64,000 nt of DNA from Bryum argenteum (Eukaryota > Streptophyta > Bryopsida > Bryales > Bryaceae), in NCBI GenBank assembly GCA_037043015.1, contig CM073325.1, positions 11,263,001 through 11,327,000 on the forward strand, read 5' to 3'. Shown piece by piece: positions 46,401 to 58,169 of the stretch. The notes beneath the pieces were generated by a model. It was not told the DNA's origin, made no database searches, and saw nothing but the letters and a program-made list of their open reading frames with translations. The first letter of the stretch is position 1. The number at the start of each line of letters is the position of its first letter. A program made the position numbers and the translations under genes.

Positions 46401-47369
46401 TATTTACTTTTTTGGGACTTTTAATCATAAGTCTGGTACTTATTCCTATTTTAACACCTAACTTCCCTTAGAAACCAAAATGGTCTTTTGCTATTTTGAA
46501 AAGTCTCGGTTTTGGGGTTAAGATTAATATTATGTTTAAGATTTTGTTTAGGTGTTTCCTATACTACAAGGTGTGTGTAAAAAATTGCAAAGTCAATTTC
46601 TAATTTTTACATCTTCTAGGGCAATTTTTGGGACACGATCCGAGATGGGCAGTTTAGCTTTTGAGCTATGTCAATAACCAAATCAATTGACTCAGAACTC
46701 ACCGCAAAATTCAAATTCAACATTTCATTACCTAACATTTAATCACCCCATTTGTGAGGTTGTAATGGTCAAAGTTGGGAAAATTTTGATTATAATTTGA
46801 ATTTATGTCAATTTTCAAGGGTAAATGAAAACCTATCATGAAAAAAGACATCATAAAATGTAGAGTTAAGGCTTTTTCAACTTTATGGTCCAATGCGCTA
46901 AAATAAAATGTACAACATACAAAGTGCACATTGCATCCAACAAAACATTGTGTTTATTGCTAAATTTAGTGAACGTCAACAATTCCCGGCCATGTCTACA
47001 ACTACCTAGACGTAAAAGAGAATCAAGTCCCAAGGAACTATATGCAAGCTCACCATGCGATGAAATGATTTTTTGCGGTGAGTTCCTAGATCCGCATTTA
47101 AACAATTTATGGCGACTTCAATTCCTCGAGCATGAGTATGGCACGCATGAGTGGATTTTTGGTCGGGATTGGTGGCAATGATATTCATACTTTCAATGGG
47201 AGTTATGGTGTACTAATAAATAAGAGTACGTTTTGTAATCATAGGAGTCGGCAAGCAAGCAAGCAAGCGCGCAAGTGGGCGTGACAAGATTCCAGCCGTG
47301 ACCACTCTGGCAACCAGCTCATTTGTGACATAGCTCTCATTATGGTTCTGTAATTCGGTGAATCTACGA

Positions 47370-50300
47370 TCACATGGACACTTGGGCACCCGACGGATAT
47401 TTCGCTGCTGCAGGAAGGGTGCCGAATACCCGGTCCCAAATCGAGGAGGTCACGCCAAAGCTGCAGTTCTGCATCCCTTTTTTGAAATGATGATTGGAAT
47501 GCTCCTTCTGCCAATGCCCCCCATCAAACAAAAATACATTCAAATATTCATTTTTGAAAACTCCTAAAAGCCGAAGGAGTTTGGAGAATAACTTAGATGT
47601 GATATAAAGTATACATTCTATAAGTCTTATGAAGTTCTGCTCAAAAGACAACATGGAGATCAGGGTGCTTAATTTAGGTGAATACACTTAAAATTCTCAA
47701 TGCTAATTTTACAATGAATTAAAGAGAGTAAAACTTTGAAAATCAATAGAAAATACACTTTTATTATTAGTAGTTGGAAATTGATATGGTTAGCTAAATT
47801 AACATAGTATTTGATAATATAGAGAAAGGCCATATTATGGGAAACACTATTAGTTTCCCAAAATAGTAAGTTTTCCAACACTAAGGGAACCTTGTCATGT
47901 TTGTGTTTGAAGGCTTATTGTGAACAACTTATGATTCCAAACAAGGTTTTGTAAATTGGATGTGGCTCTCAACTCAACCAAACTTTTAGAAAGTAGAAAA
48001 ACAAAATTTAAAAAAATTAAAAAAAAAAAAATCTCTTTTTACTCTGCTACATCTTCTCAAAATTCGGAATCGACCATAAAATGGTTGATTGGGCTTTCAT
48101 GGTCTAATTGATTGACTAGTGTTCAATTATTTAAGGAGAAAAGAGGAAAATGGCGGACGCAAAATGAGAGAACGATGAGGATCTATATTAAAAGAAATTG
48201 AGCTTAAACTTGTCCCAGTTCAAATCACTTTACACTACAAGAGTGACCAAGCCACTCAAACATGGTCAATTTTCAATTTTCAATTTATCATGGTCAGTAA
48301 GAGCCATGATCATGAAAACGATCTTAATTTTCTTGGTCATGGCTCTTGATTCACAGTGTAAAGGGACTCTAAATCTCTCAATGTGATGTCTTTTCAATCC
48401 ACTTTGAATTGTACAGAATTCTAGGAAATGAAAGCACTTTCTACACTATTTGCATTCTACTTTATATTGTCATTTTTCATAGTTCTCATTGAGTTCTATA
48501 ACGTTACTTCATATTCGATACAAATGAGTAAGCTATCCTTGACCAAAGAATGTATGGATTGTCTCAAAATAGTGGTTAAGATCATGACAAAAAACTGTAA
48601 TAGATATGTAAAATGTATCAAATATGACCATTAAATGATCATTCAAGGCTCAAGACCCATATACTTCAGACTAGTTGTCCAGCAAGCTTGAAAAAACGAT
48701 AATAAATTGTTCCGAGAGAGTGAGCGAGCATGCTAACCTTCATTCTGTAGAGATGATCTGAGAATGGTGTTCCGAAGTGAAGAAAATAGTGAGTGAGGTC
48801 GTAGACGATGTATCCCAGCAATGCCCCGCCGAAGAACGCAGGTTTCCATTGTGGCGTGAGAGCCAAGTCCATCATCTTCCATATCTGCACACATCATCAC
48901 CACAATCTTTCGGGTATAAAGGAGAGTGCTCAAGTCTGGAGCGGTACCAATAATGAAGCACTAGACTTCTTCAGTCAGAGATACCCAGTAGCTTCTTCTC
49001 TCGACAGTAGCATGTACTCACGATGCGTATTGTAGGGTGCAAAATTAGGGCACCATTTTAGAAATACCCAGAAGACTGCCTTCACAAATTCATAGCACAT
49101 TGTAGAAGAGTATGAAATTCATGGATCTACTTTGACTATCCTTCTATTTATTTTCCTCATGCACAATAAATTACTTACTTCACTAAATATCAGGAAATTT
49201 GAAATTTGAGCCATTATTAAGTACTATCCCTTACCCCATTTTAGCATACTTAAAACAGACTTCACTTCCTTGCCTTGCCAAGAAAATTCTCACTTGTAGG
49301 CTTCATTTGTATCTCTACATAACAACTCAAGTGTTGATTTAATAGAAGTGACTATTCTGATCATTGCAGTTGACAGCATTATGGTGTTGACCCCTAAAGT
49401 CGTAATAGACCACAATGTGGTTGATTGGCTTCAAAAAGTAATGTTGTTTTTGTAAAAATTGAAACTTTAACACGATAAAAGTCAAGATCCTTATGGTGAA
49501 ATTTGATGAAAATTGGTGAGACAACCAATTTGACAGTTATAAACAAGATCTTATGGTTGGATCTCCTACAATCAAAGTAAAAAAATAAAATAAAATTGAT
49601 CTCGGATTTCAGACATGGCCATCTTGGAGGTTACTATAGAACTTCTCTTTCAAGGATTAACAATTTTTGCATTCATTTGTAAATTATTGAACCTCTCTAA
49701 CAACCACAAGGCGCGGATATCATGCAAATTTGACCATGATTTGGCCTCATGGTTGTTAAAGGGTTAATGATATCCAAAATAAGGAAGAAAATAATTAAAA
49801 GACTCAAGTCAATATTGTCCCTGGTTTTTGTGCACTATGATCACTATCTATATGTAAGAGAGTAGGGATTACTTCACTCTTGACAGAGGCTAGACTCCAT
49901 GTAGTTTCTATATAGTAATTTGTCATCCATGCCAACACTATATTTGTTCAAAAGTACCTAAGTTAAGTTTATTTTTATTATACTTTCTTCAATCATAACC
50001 AAACAATGTATCAATCGTTTGAGGGATACCTCAAGAATCAAGGGAGCTAGTTTGAGATCTAGAGAAGAAGCTTCGATACAACCACATCACTAACAAAATT
50101 GTCAAAACAAAATGGTGATGGACCACGGACTATAAATTTTAGGAAATACGGAAGTGTTACACTCTGCACCAACAAGAAATTATACAAGAACCTTAAATTG
50201 AATACTTAAAAGCAAACGTTATTACCGTAAGATTTTTCGATCAAAACACTTACACCAATACAAATGAGTGCCGTGTACGGAGGGGGAAACACAAGCCGAT

Positions 50301-51956
50301 CCCCGTCCATGGGATGCTTGTGGTGAAATCCATGGATGATATAATGAAAATGGATTGTCCTGCCATATTCCATCCATACCATTAGCACACCATCAAATCT
50401 TATAAGAACAATGCATGAGTATCATAACGAAATTTTTCAATTGGTTCGTTGAACTTTAAATTTTTCAACAATTTAAGGTGCGTTGGAGTGATACTTTACA
50501 TGGGAGAGGAGGCTTTCATGTGGAACACGAAGCGGTGAAGAATATACTCCAAGAACGTCCAAAAAAAGAGGCCCAAGATGAACACGACGGGCAAAATGGT
50601 CGCGGACAAGCCCCTCTTGAGAGCATTGAGTTCACACCATACCACGACGGGCCCCCATATCATGGGTATCATCCACCATTTGCACCTCGTCATAAACTGA
50701 AACATAGCACTCCACAACAACACACTCACTCAAAATAGAAGGAAAAAAATAAAATAAAAAATGTTTGCCATAACCAACTAATTCGTATATTGCAACTAAA
50801 AACATAGTTGTAAGCCGATTGCTAAAAGGTCTCATTTTCTTCTAGTGACGTGAACAAAAGAGCTTGTTTGAGAGAGCAAGTATAACATGAGCATCGACTC
50901 AACCTCAAGGAGATTGTTGTCGAAGAGCCTTGGACTCTCCTTCCGCTTTACGGGGTCGTGAACCCAATCATCGTAATCCAAACCCAGATGGCTAACCTAG
51001 AAGTTATACACTCACAACATATCCATAAGGAACCATCCAATTTTCAAGAGGTTGTCATTAATTCAAACTGCTGAAACCAACAAATAAATATATGTTGTAA
51101 AGGATGCATTAGAGGTTACCACCTATGTTAACCCCTAAACGACCACGGCCACCGATTCGGCTTTTACAGTCAAGGCCAAAACAAATGTATAGTCAACTTC
51201 AAATGTTATGATCTCACATCTAGTGATGATCCAACGGTTGAAAATTTTCACACTACTACCAATGGTAGTCTACTTCAAAATCCTACGGTTGAAATTATCA
51301 AAAATTTCCAAAAATATTGGAGGTACCCCCATTAGTACATAGTGGTCAGTGTTGGGATTTCAAGCTCCCAAAACATCGTGGATCTTTAGGGGTTAATTTG
51401 TGTTGTTTTTTGAGAATATAGGTTGCATATCATTAGTGAATGTACTTGAGCTCATGAATATCCTTGCACATCATAAGGTTGAGAATATTTAACCCTTATA
51501 GATCCAAGAAAGTCAAAATAGCTTATTGGGTTCTCTTAGGAGCAAACGTCAGCCAACTATGACCATTACGATTTCACAAATGTCAAAGAATCAACATCTC
51601 AAATTTGGCATGCTAGATAAAAAGTCAAGTCGATCTCAAAATCCTACGATTCGATCTTCCAAATAATTCTTCGATTGAGTTTTTGTAGCTTGAAGTAGAA
51701 GAAGGTCATTTTCTGTAATTTTCGCAAATTTTGCATTAAGAATTTTGTCTCCTTCCATGAAGGAATTGAGATTCTACATTCAGCATCACATTAGGAAGAG
51801 CGACACATTTTCCAGTAGTAAAACCCAGAGTTTTGAGAATGCTCATACCTGAGCGACCATGGACTTGCTCATGTCCACGTTCCACTTTCTGGGTTTCCCA
51901 TTCGGTACCACTACTGGTCTCGCAACGGCTCGCTCAGTGCGTCCATTAGAAGCCAT
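47370..51956 (-). CDS. FAH: Fatty acid 2-hydroxylase (cytochrome b5-less plant type), six exons
   Basis: ER membrane di-iron enzyme expected to 2-hydroxylate the N-acyl chain of sphingolipids, receiving electrons from a separate cytochrome b5. Exons on the minus strand: 51956-51849, 50996-50904, 50696-50500, 50359-50254, 48884-48738 and 47507-47370. They join in frame to 262 residues through GT-AG introns. The histidine clusters are intact: H121-x4-H126 (HRFVFH), H138-x3-H142-x2-H145-H146 (HYIIHGFHHKHP), H200-x3-H204 (HYFLH) and H220-x2-H223-H224 (HSNHHF), then FGVTSSIWDRVFGTLP. Hydrophobic segments lie near 75-90, 98-120 and 183-198. There is no b5 domain, as in Arabidopsis FAH1/2 (about 237 aa). 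The N-terminus is about 30 residues longer before MVAQ. Introns 1 and 4 hold TTAA-type MITEs, and the last intron carries another repeat. Confidence 0.93.
47950..48372 (+). repeat. Dispersed repeat ending in a CTTTACAC element, copy 2, in the FAH last intron
   Basis: Second copy of the repeat at 46060. Its terminal part (48225-48369) is a CTTTACAC/GTGTAAAGGG fold-back followed by TAA. It lies within the 1.23-kb last intron of the hydroxylase gene. Confidence 0.6.
49387..49767. mobile_element. CCCCTAAA-type MITE in FAH intron 4 (373 bp)
   Basis: The left edge is TTGA then CCCCTAAAGTCG. The right edge is GTTAAAGGG then TTAA. The ends are slightly decayed, so this is an older insertion. Entirely intronic. 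Confidence 0.6.
51128..51396. mobile_element. TTAA-flanked MITE in FAH intron 1 (261 bp)
   Basis: TTAA at both edges. The body starts CCCCTAAACGACCACGG and ends CGTGGATCTTTAGGGG. A further lone end, TTAACCCTTATAGATCC, lies in the same intron at 51489. Confidence 0.8.
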
Positions 51957-52760
51957 TTTCTCTGGACCATATCCACAAATTGAGCATTGTAGCAAACGGT
52001 CATTGTTTTTTTTTTATAGAATCCCATAAACTCAACATATCAATGACATGATATCACACGTACAGTTCAAAGACCTCATGTAGAAGCCTGGAAAAATTTC
52101 TAAAAAAGCATGGAAGCACACTTCATAGACGACCTAGTGTAGGAGCCTCCGATCTCAACGCAACAAATAGCATCGAATAGACCCAACATGCCATGCTTTT
52201 GAAACCTCACAAATTCACAAACTAGAATAAAAAATGACGTGAGAGCTCGAAAATGAAGGCTCAGTACTCGAATTTTGTTCTCGCCTTCGCAAACTTCCTG
52301 CAACAAATCAAAAGCGTATGCATACACACACATGTTCACAAAATGTAGTACAAATAGAAGTCGCAACAAAACAAGGAAATACCGGCACAATTTATATACA
52401 CAAGCTCGGAAAGTGGGTGTGAACCTTTGCAATGCTAATGTAAACCCAGTGCGATTAGACTAATGCTATCAATAACGTCCTGCTGTGAGTGAGTCAGGCC
52501 TCAGTCCAACCGAATATTGCCTTGGAAATGGAGAGACGACGACTACGTGGCTTCCAATGCGCACGATGGGATTCATGCCTCTGTGCACTTGTACTATCAT
52601 GCATCCTCTCCCCCCTACCATGCAATTGTCACCCTTCAGGAATTTCGGCGAAAGCCTTGACTATGAGGGATGTACGTACGCTACTTCACTTGTGAGAGCG
52701 CCGGAGAGGAGTAGGCTAGGCTCGCTCTACGTAAAACTTAGTTTATCGTCGTCATCATCT
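51957..52760 (-). promoter_or_regulatory. Upstream region of the FAH gene
   Basis: Presumed 5'UTR and promoter. TTTGTTGCAG|GAAG near 52300 on the minus strand could be a leader-intron acceptor. 52490-52730 is GC-richer than its flanks. The 110-codon minus frame at 52100-52432 is hydrophobic but unrecognised, and I do not call it a gene. Confidence 0.35.
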
Positions 52761-55700
52761 ATTTTGCATGATGCTTGCTTCCTTTCTCCAACTCCTATGC
52801 GGCAATTTTCATATGATGGTGTTGCCATATTTTTCTTTCTCTTTTTAATACGCTACGTGCTCAATGAGTTAGGTAAGGATACTTCATGTATAGGAAGAAC
52901 GATTCATAATTTAGGAAGAAAATGATGAAAAATAAATAAGGAAACAAGAGAAAGAAGAAAGAGGAAAGAAATTAATTGTCTCTTTTTCTAATTTAATTTG
53001 TTGGTTGCTATGGATTTTTGAACATGTGCCATTACTAGAAATTATACGTAAATGATTGGATATATGCTAAATTATAAAAGCGTATAAGGTGAGTTCACCC
53101 ACTCCCGTCCACGTACCCAATATGAATCAACATAAAACCACTTCACAAGTTGTTTAAGTGTACTACCATATATATATAGGCAATCCAACCAATCAAGAAG
53201 CTTTTATTCACCCAGACTAACAAATCTTTATCATCAAAGATGTGGAGACGGTATAAAAACGCTACTCTTCCTCTATATTCAAATATTAGTACAAATACAT
53301 GGTTTTGAGTGTACATGCTTTCCATTTCTCCCTAGGCAAGGGCGTGATATTGGTACCACTAAGATGCGTATCATTTTGTGTGACCTATGTATAATTCATT
53401 ATATATCAGCCAAAATTTCCTTCATTAACCCCATGTATACAACTATAGCCATGTCACCTATAATACCATCTCGTTAGAATAATATCTCGATATTGTTTTT
53501 GTATGGAAAAAGTAGTTCAAAAAAGATCATACTATTTTTGGAGGGATTCCCATATCATGGCCTTATCCCCCTCCCCCTCGTATTGTGGTTTTCTTGTGCA
53601 AATGTACAGATGGAAATTGGTTTCATGTCCGTATAATACTCACAATTATAATTACCCAATTTTTGATGTCGCTTGAGTGATCCAAATTTTGAAAAGTTCC
53701 AACACGTTTCTGATTTTGAAATACATCAAAAATGTCAATAAAGTATGGCCTAGACAAAAGTTCCAACACCTACAAAACCTCGATGACCTTGCAATTGTTG
53801 TGAATTCAGCGTTGTCAAGTACAAACATATATTGAGTGCTGCTTGAGCCATCAATCATTCATTCTGCGCGCGTGGGTGTGGGATGTTAGTCTTTGAAGTT
53901 TCGGTCCCATCAGTCTTTGCTTTTATTTATTTTTTCATTCCAACACGGCACTCGCAAGCACACAACCATCACCTTCATTTTCATACTACTCAATCTCTCT
54001 CTATAATAACCCTCTCCCCACTTGAATATCGCGCACATTCCATCCGCGCATTTCAAAGGGGGCTTTTTATCATGGTCGGGAATTCCATGAATTTAACACC
54101 TTGCATCATAAAAGAATGGAGAACAATATGTATGAAGGCTCACCAAAGTTGGGTGTAGAGGGAGTACGGGTGGTTTTCATCATTTTTTTCATGTAGAGCT
54201 TCATGCAATGTAGCTTTTGGGTTGTCTTTGCAATGTTGTGATTCAATTTGAACAAAGAAAATAGAAGCGAGAAAAAAGACTTTTAAATGATAATGTGTAA
54301 AACCTAAGTGAAAAATAAGGGTGTGTTTGGCAACCTCATACTTAAATTTTTTCTATGATTCAAGGCCTCAATCTTTGCGAGATTTGCACAAATCACAATA
54401 TAGAGATGCAATTAGCAACCACCTTCACAACAAGGGCAAAGATGAGAGCCAAGAGGGGTGACATGCCAAGGTATAATAATCCATTTTTTATTTCCTAAAA
54501 ATTTGTATTTTGAAAATATAGTAGTTTTTTTAAATATGATAATGGTGGGCTTTTAAACATGTGGGTGCCAATGGAAATGGTGACATTGGGAATATTTAAC
54601 AAAAGTGTGAGTGAGATATCATGGTTTTTAGGTGGCTTCCACACTCACCGGAAGGCCATAATGAGGTTGGCATGAGTTTGTTTATGAACTGCCTTTGCAT
54701 CTAGATTGAGTCTTTACTATTTATAATGATCATGTGTTTTAGATGAATCAGTTTTTGAACGTCAACGTGGTTATGATTCCATTTAGATTTGAATGATAAT
54801 ATGTTTTATTTTTTGACGATGTTTGCAGAAATGAATAACATTATAATACCTATAGGTGGTATAGTAGTTTTTTTTTTGAGAATTTTGCAAGCACTTTCAT
54901 GTCACAAGAATATCCTATGATTTAATTTTTAAACTATCATCACATCAGACACAATATTGTACGTTCCAGTAAATATTAGCAAGAGGATGATCTAGAAAAC
55001 ATGCCGTGAAACTTTACAAAGTATTCATCACCAATGTTGCACAATATGATCTACAACAAGATGATTGATACGATTGATTTGCGCATTTCTGCCCATTCTT
55101 TAATGATGTAGGGCAATGGTAAGCTTGGGGTATCACTTTTTGGACACACTAATTAGGTTATTTTTATTGAAAGCCTCCAAAGTTTGTCTAATTTAGTCAT
55201 TTTAATCAAGTAAAAAGACCCTAAAATAGAAAATAAAATATCATGCACCTCACTGAAATCAAAGTATATATGCCTATAGATTTTCTTTTAGATTTTTTAT
55301 TTTTTTTGGATCCATTCATAGATGAGGGAAAAAGTGCTGAATTTGGGGATTTGCAGGCATTATAGTGCACAATGAATTAATTTTTTTATTATTAAATAAA
55401 TTATTTTGTATTCTATACAAGAAGATGTAGGTCATATTCAAAAATCATATTAAAATAAAATTGGTTGATATTCCATTTGCTTGATTCTATGGATTTTAGG
55501 TTATTGGGACATGACTTACTTTTTCAACTAAAAAATCAAATAAAATTACTTCAAAATATTTTTTTTATTTTTATTTTTTTTTCTTGATACATTATAAGTA
55601 TAGACAACTAAAACCACATCTAATGAAGTCTTATTCTATTAGAGTTTAAAAATGGATATGTTTGTCACACCAGCATAGAGTGCAATTGTTCATGGGACAA

Positions 55701-56920
55701 CCTTTTTGAGTACCCCAACCAGACCATCACCCTGTATGTGTTTTGTACTTGTTCACTTCGTCATTTCACAAAAACACTACCAACCTTGATAAAACCAATG
55801 ACCACATAATGAGTATTTGATTCAATTTGAGGAGTTCTAACATGTCAAAACAAATGATTTTAGCATGCCACATAAGCACAACTTAATTGTGACGATTGTA
55901 ACTTGTCACTTGCATATAGAGCTCCCAACGAAACAATTAATATACAGAGCGCTCAGAGAGGAGGAAAGCAGCCTGTGACCCAATTTCGAGAGGTAATTTG
56001 CTGAAATTAATACAGCTCATTCTTTGCCATTTTTATTCATATGTACAAGCCACATTGTTTTTTTATATATACTCGAAAATCTATGGCCTAAGAGGTTGAT
56101 TTTCCTATTAAAATCTAAATTGAAGCTTTGTTTGAAAACATGTTATTTTAAAATGCTTTTTACAAGTTTTCCATGTATGATCACGTTGAAACTCAAATTG
56201 GATCTTTTTTGCTGAGACTAATTCTTGTTAGTAACACCAATTGGTGTTACTTCGTCTGTAATATCATGTGTTACTGTGTAGAATGTATGTACTGTAAAAT
56301 CTACCATCTTCTCTTCTTTTCAAGAAATCTAGCATAGTTACCAATTTAACACAAACAAGGATAATTGTGGGTCATAGAGTAGCTTTCAATCTCAAGTAGT
56401 GAAAGTTCATAAACAATCCTTCGTCATATGAAACTGGTGTCACATGAATTCGGAACATATCTTCCGGTCTTTTGTACACAAATTCATTGAATACAAAAGT
56501 ACAGAATTGGTTTATGATTCAGTAAAACAGACTAAGAAGTGTTTGAATTTCTGGACAATAACTCCACTTCAACCTAAATCCGCTTTTTGAGTAAGAGTCA
56601 GTCTGCTATGAATTATCAAAAGGAACTGTGATTTTGAGAGATGGCTTGTTTCTGAATTAAGATTTTTTCTTCTGAAAAGCTCATGTTGCTATGCAACTGT
56701 TGGGATCTGAGAGCATAAATCTCGAAGAGTGCGTTTTGTTCACATTTAGAGATTGTCACTGTTCCTTAAGGAACTTGTCCTCATATTCCATTCTTGAGTT
56801 AAACCTAAACCGATCATTTCCTTCATAAATGTGCTCTTCCAATTTAAGCCAAAACACAACAGGGAAGTGGGTGGTCCTGAATTCTAGCAATGGCTTCCGA
56901 TGTTCCTCTCGAGATGACGG
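52761..56920. other. Intergenic spacer
   Basis: AT-rich, with only short unrecognised frames. No repeat family from elsewhere in the window was identified. Confidence 0.45.
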
Positions 56921-56926
56921 CACGTG
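56921..56926. promoter_or_regulatory. G-box (CACGTG) upstream of sorbitol dehydrogenase
   Basis: A palindromic CACGTG in the context GGCACGTGAT, about 234 bp before the ATG. G-boxes bind bZIP and bHLH factors and can serve as ABA-response elements. Function here is inferred from position. Confidence 0.4.
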
Positions 56927-57159
56927 ATGTGCAAGCAAATTCTACCAACAACATCAACCACCAAACACATCATCATACTGTTAGTACTGAAAGAATCAAA
57001 CTCGCATGCAATTGAAGCCAGTCACTCAATAGATTGTTTCACTAGATCTAGTGTTGGTGTGCATGCATGTAACAACAAAAGTACACAGATTTCCCAACTT
57101 TACACATATCTCAACATTCCCTCTCCTGCAAACTGACAGGATCCAAGAGCGAGCAAGCT

Positions 57160-58074
57160 ATGGCGTCGAACCGAGGAGCATATGTATGCGGGATCGACGA
57201 CCTCCAAGTCCGCGAGTACGCAATCTCACCCATTCTGTCTCCGGACCAAGTGCGGGTCCGGATCAAGGCAGTAGGGATCTGCGGCAGTGATGTCCACTAC
57301 GTGAAGCACATGAGAATTGGACCGTTCGAAGTGAAAGCGCCGATGGTGATCGGGCACGAGAGTGCAGGAGTGATCGAGGAAGTGGGGAGTGGAGTGCAGA
57401 ATCTGCGAGTGGGTGATCGAGTGGCGCTGGAGCCGGGTGTCCCCTGCTGGAAGTGTGGTTTGTGCAAGCAAGGGTTGTATAATCTTTGTCCCGAGATGGC
57501 GTTCTTTGCTACTCCGCCTGTGCATGGCTCTCTTGCGGATGCTGTTGTGCATCCTGCCGCCATGTGCTTCAAGCTCCCGGAGAATGTGAGCTTGGAAGAA
57601 GGCGCTATGTGTGAGCCTTTGAGCGTTGCTGTTCATGCTTGTCGGCGTGCTCAGGTATCTTCACATTCTCTCTCTCTCTCTCAATTCTCTTAAAATGGCA
57701 CTATTATGCAAAAATGGTACTTTCTAGTATGCGGTAAAGGAGTAGTGAGGATGCGAATATGAGTGGGGTAAGAAGAGAAACTCCAACCTGAATAGGTCGG
57801 TGTGAATAGAGTGTTCGTTCGACCTATTCTTTGATGTATGTCTGGAGGTCATCACACCAATAGCAGGAGTACTAACCCACCACCATAGTTGGGTGGACTA
57901 TGGTGGTGGTGAGTGGGGGTCATATTATGAGAATATTGGTGTTACAAAGGAGTAATGGGTGTTCATTACTAGGTGGTATTTTAGAGAGGGAATTTCATAA
58001 AGGGGAACATATGTGTAAATATATTTCTGCATAAGGGAACAAATGCAAAATATTTACAACTACAGAACTATTTA

Positions 58075-58169
<95 letters not shown>

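Noticed and set aside
3965-51396. Interstitial telomere repeats
   Set aside because: CCCTAAA-like words occur once per edge in inverted pairs at TTAA, not as tandem arrays.
52100-52432. 110-codon minus-strand hydrophobic protein upstream of FAH
   Set aside because: Position fits a leader exon or promoter; the translation resembles no family.
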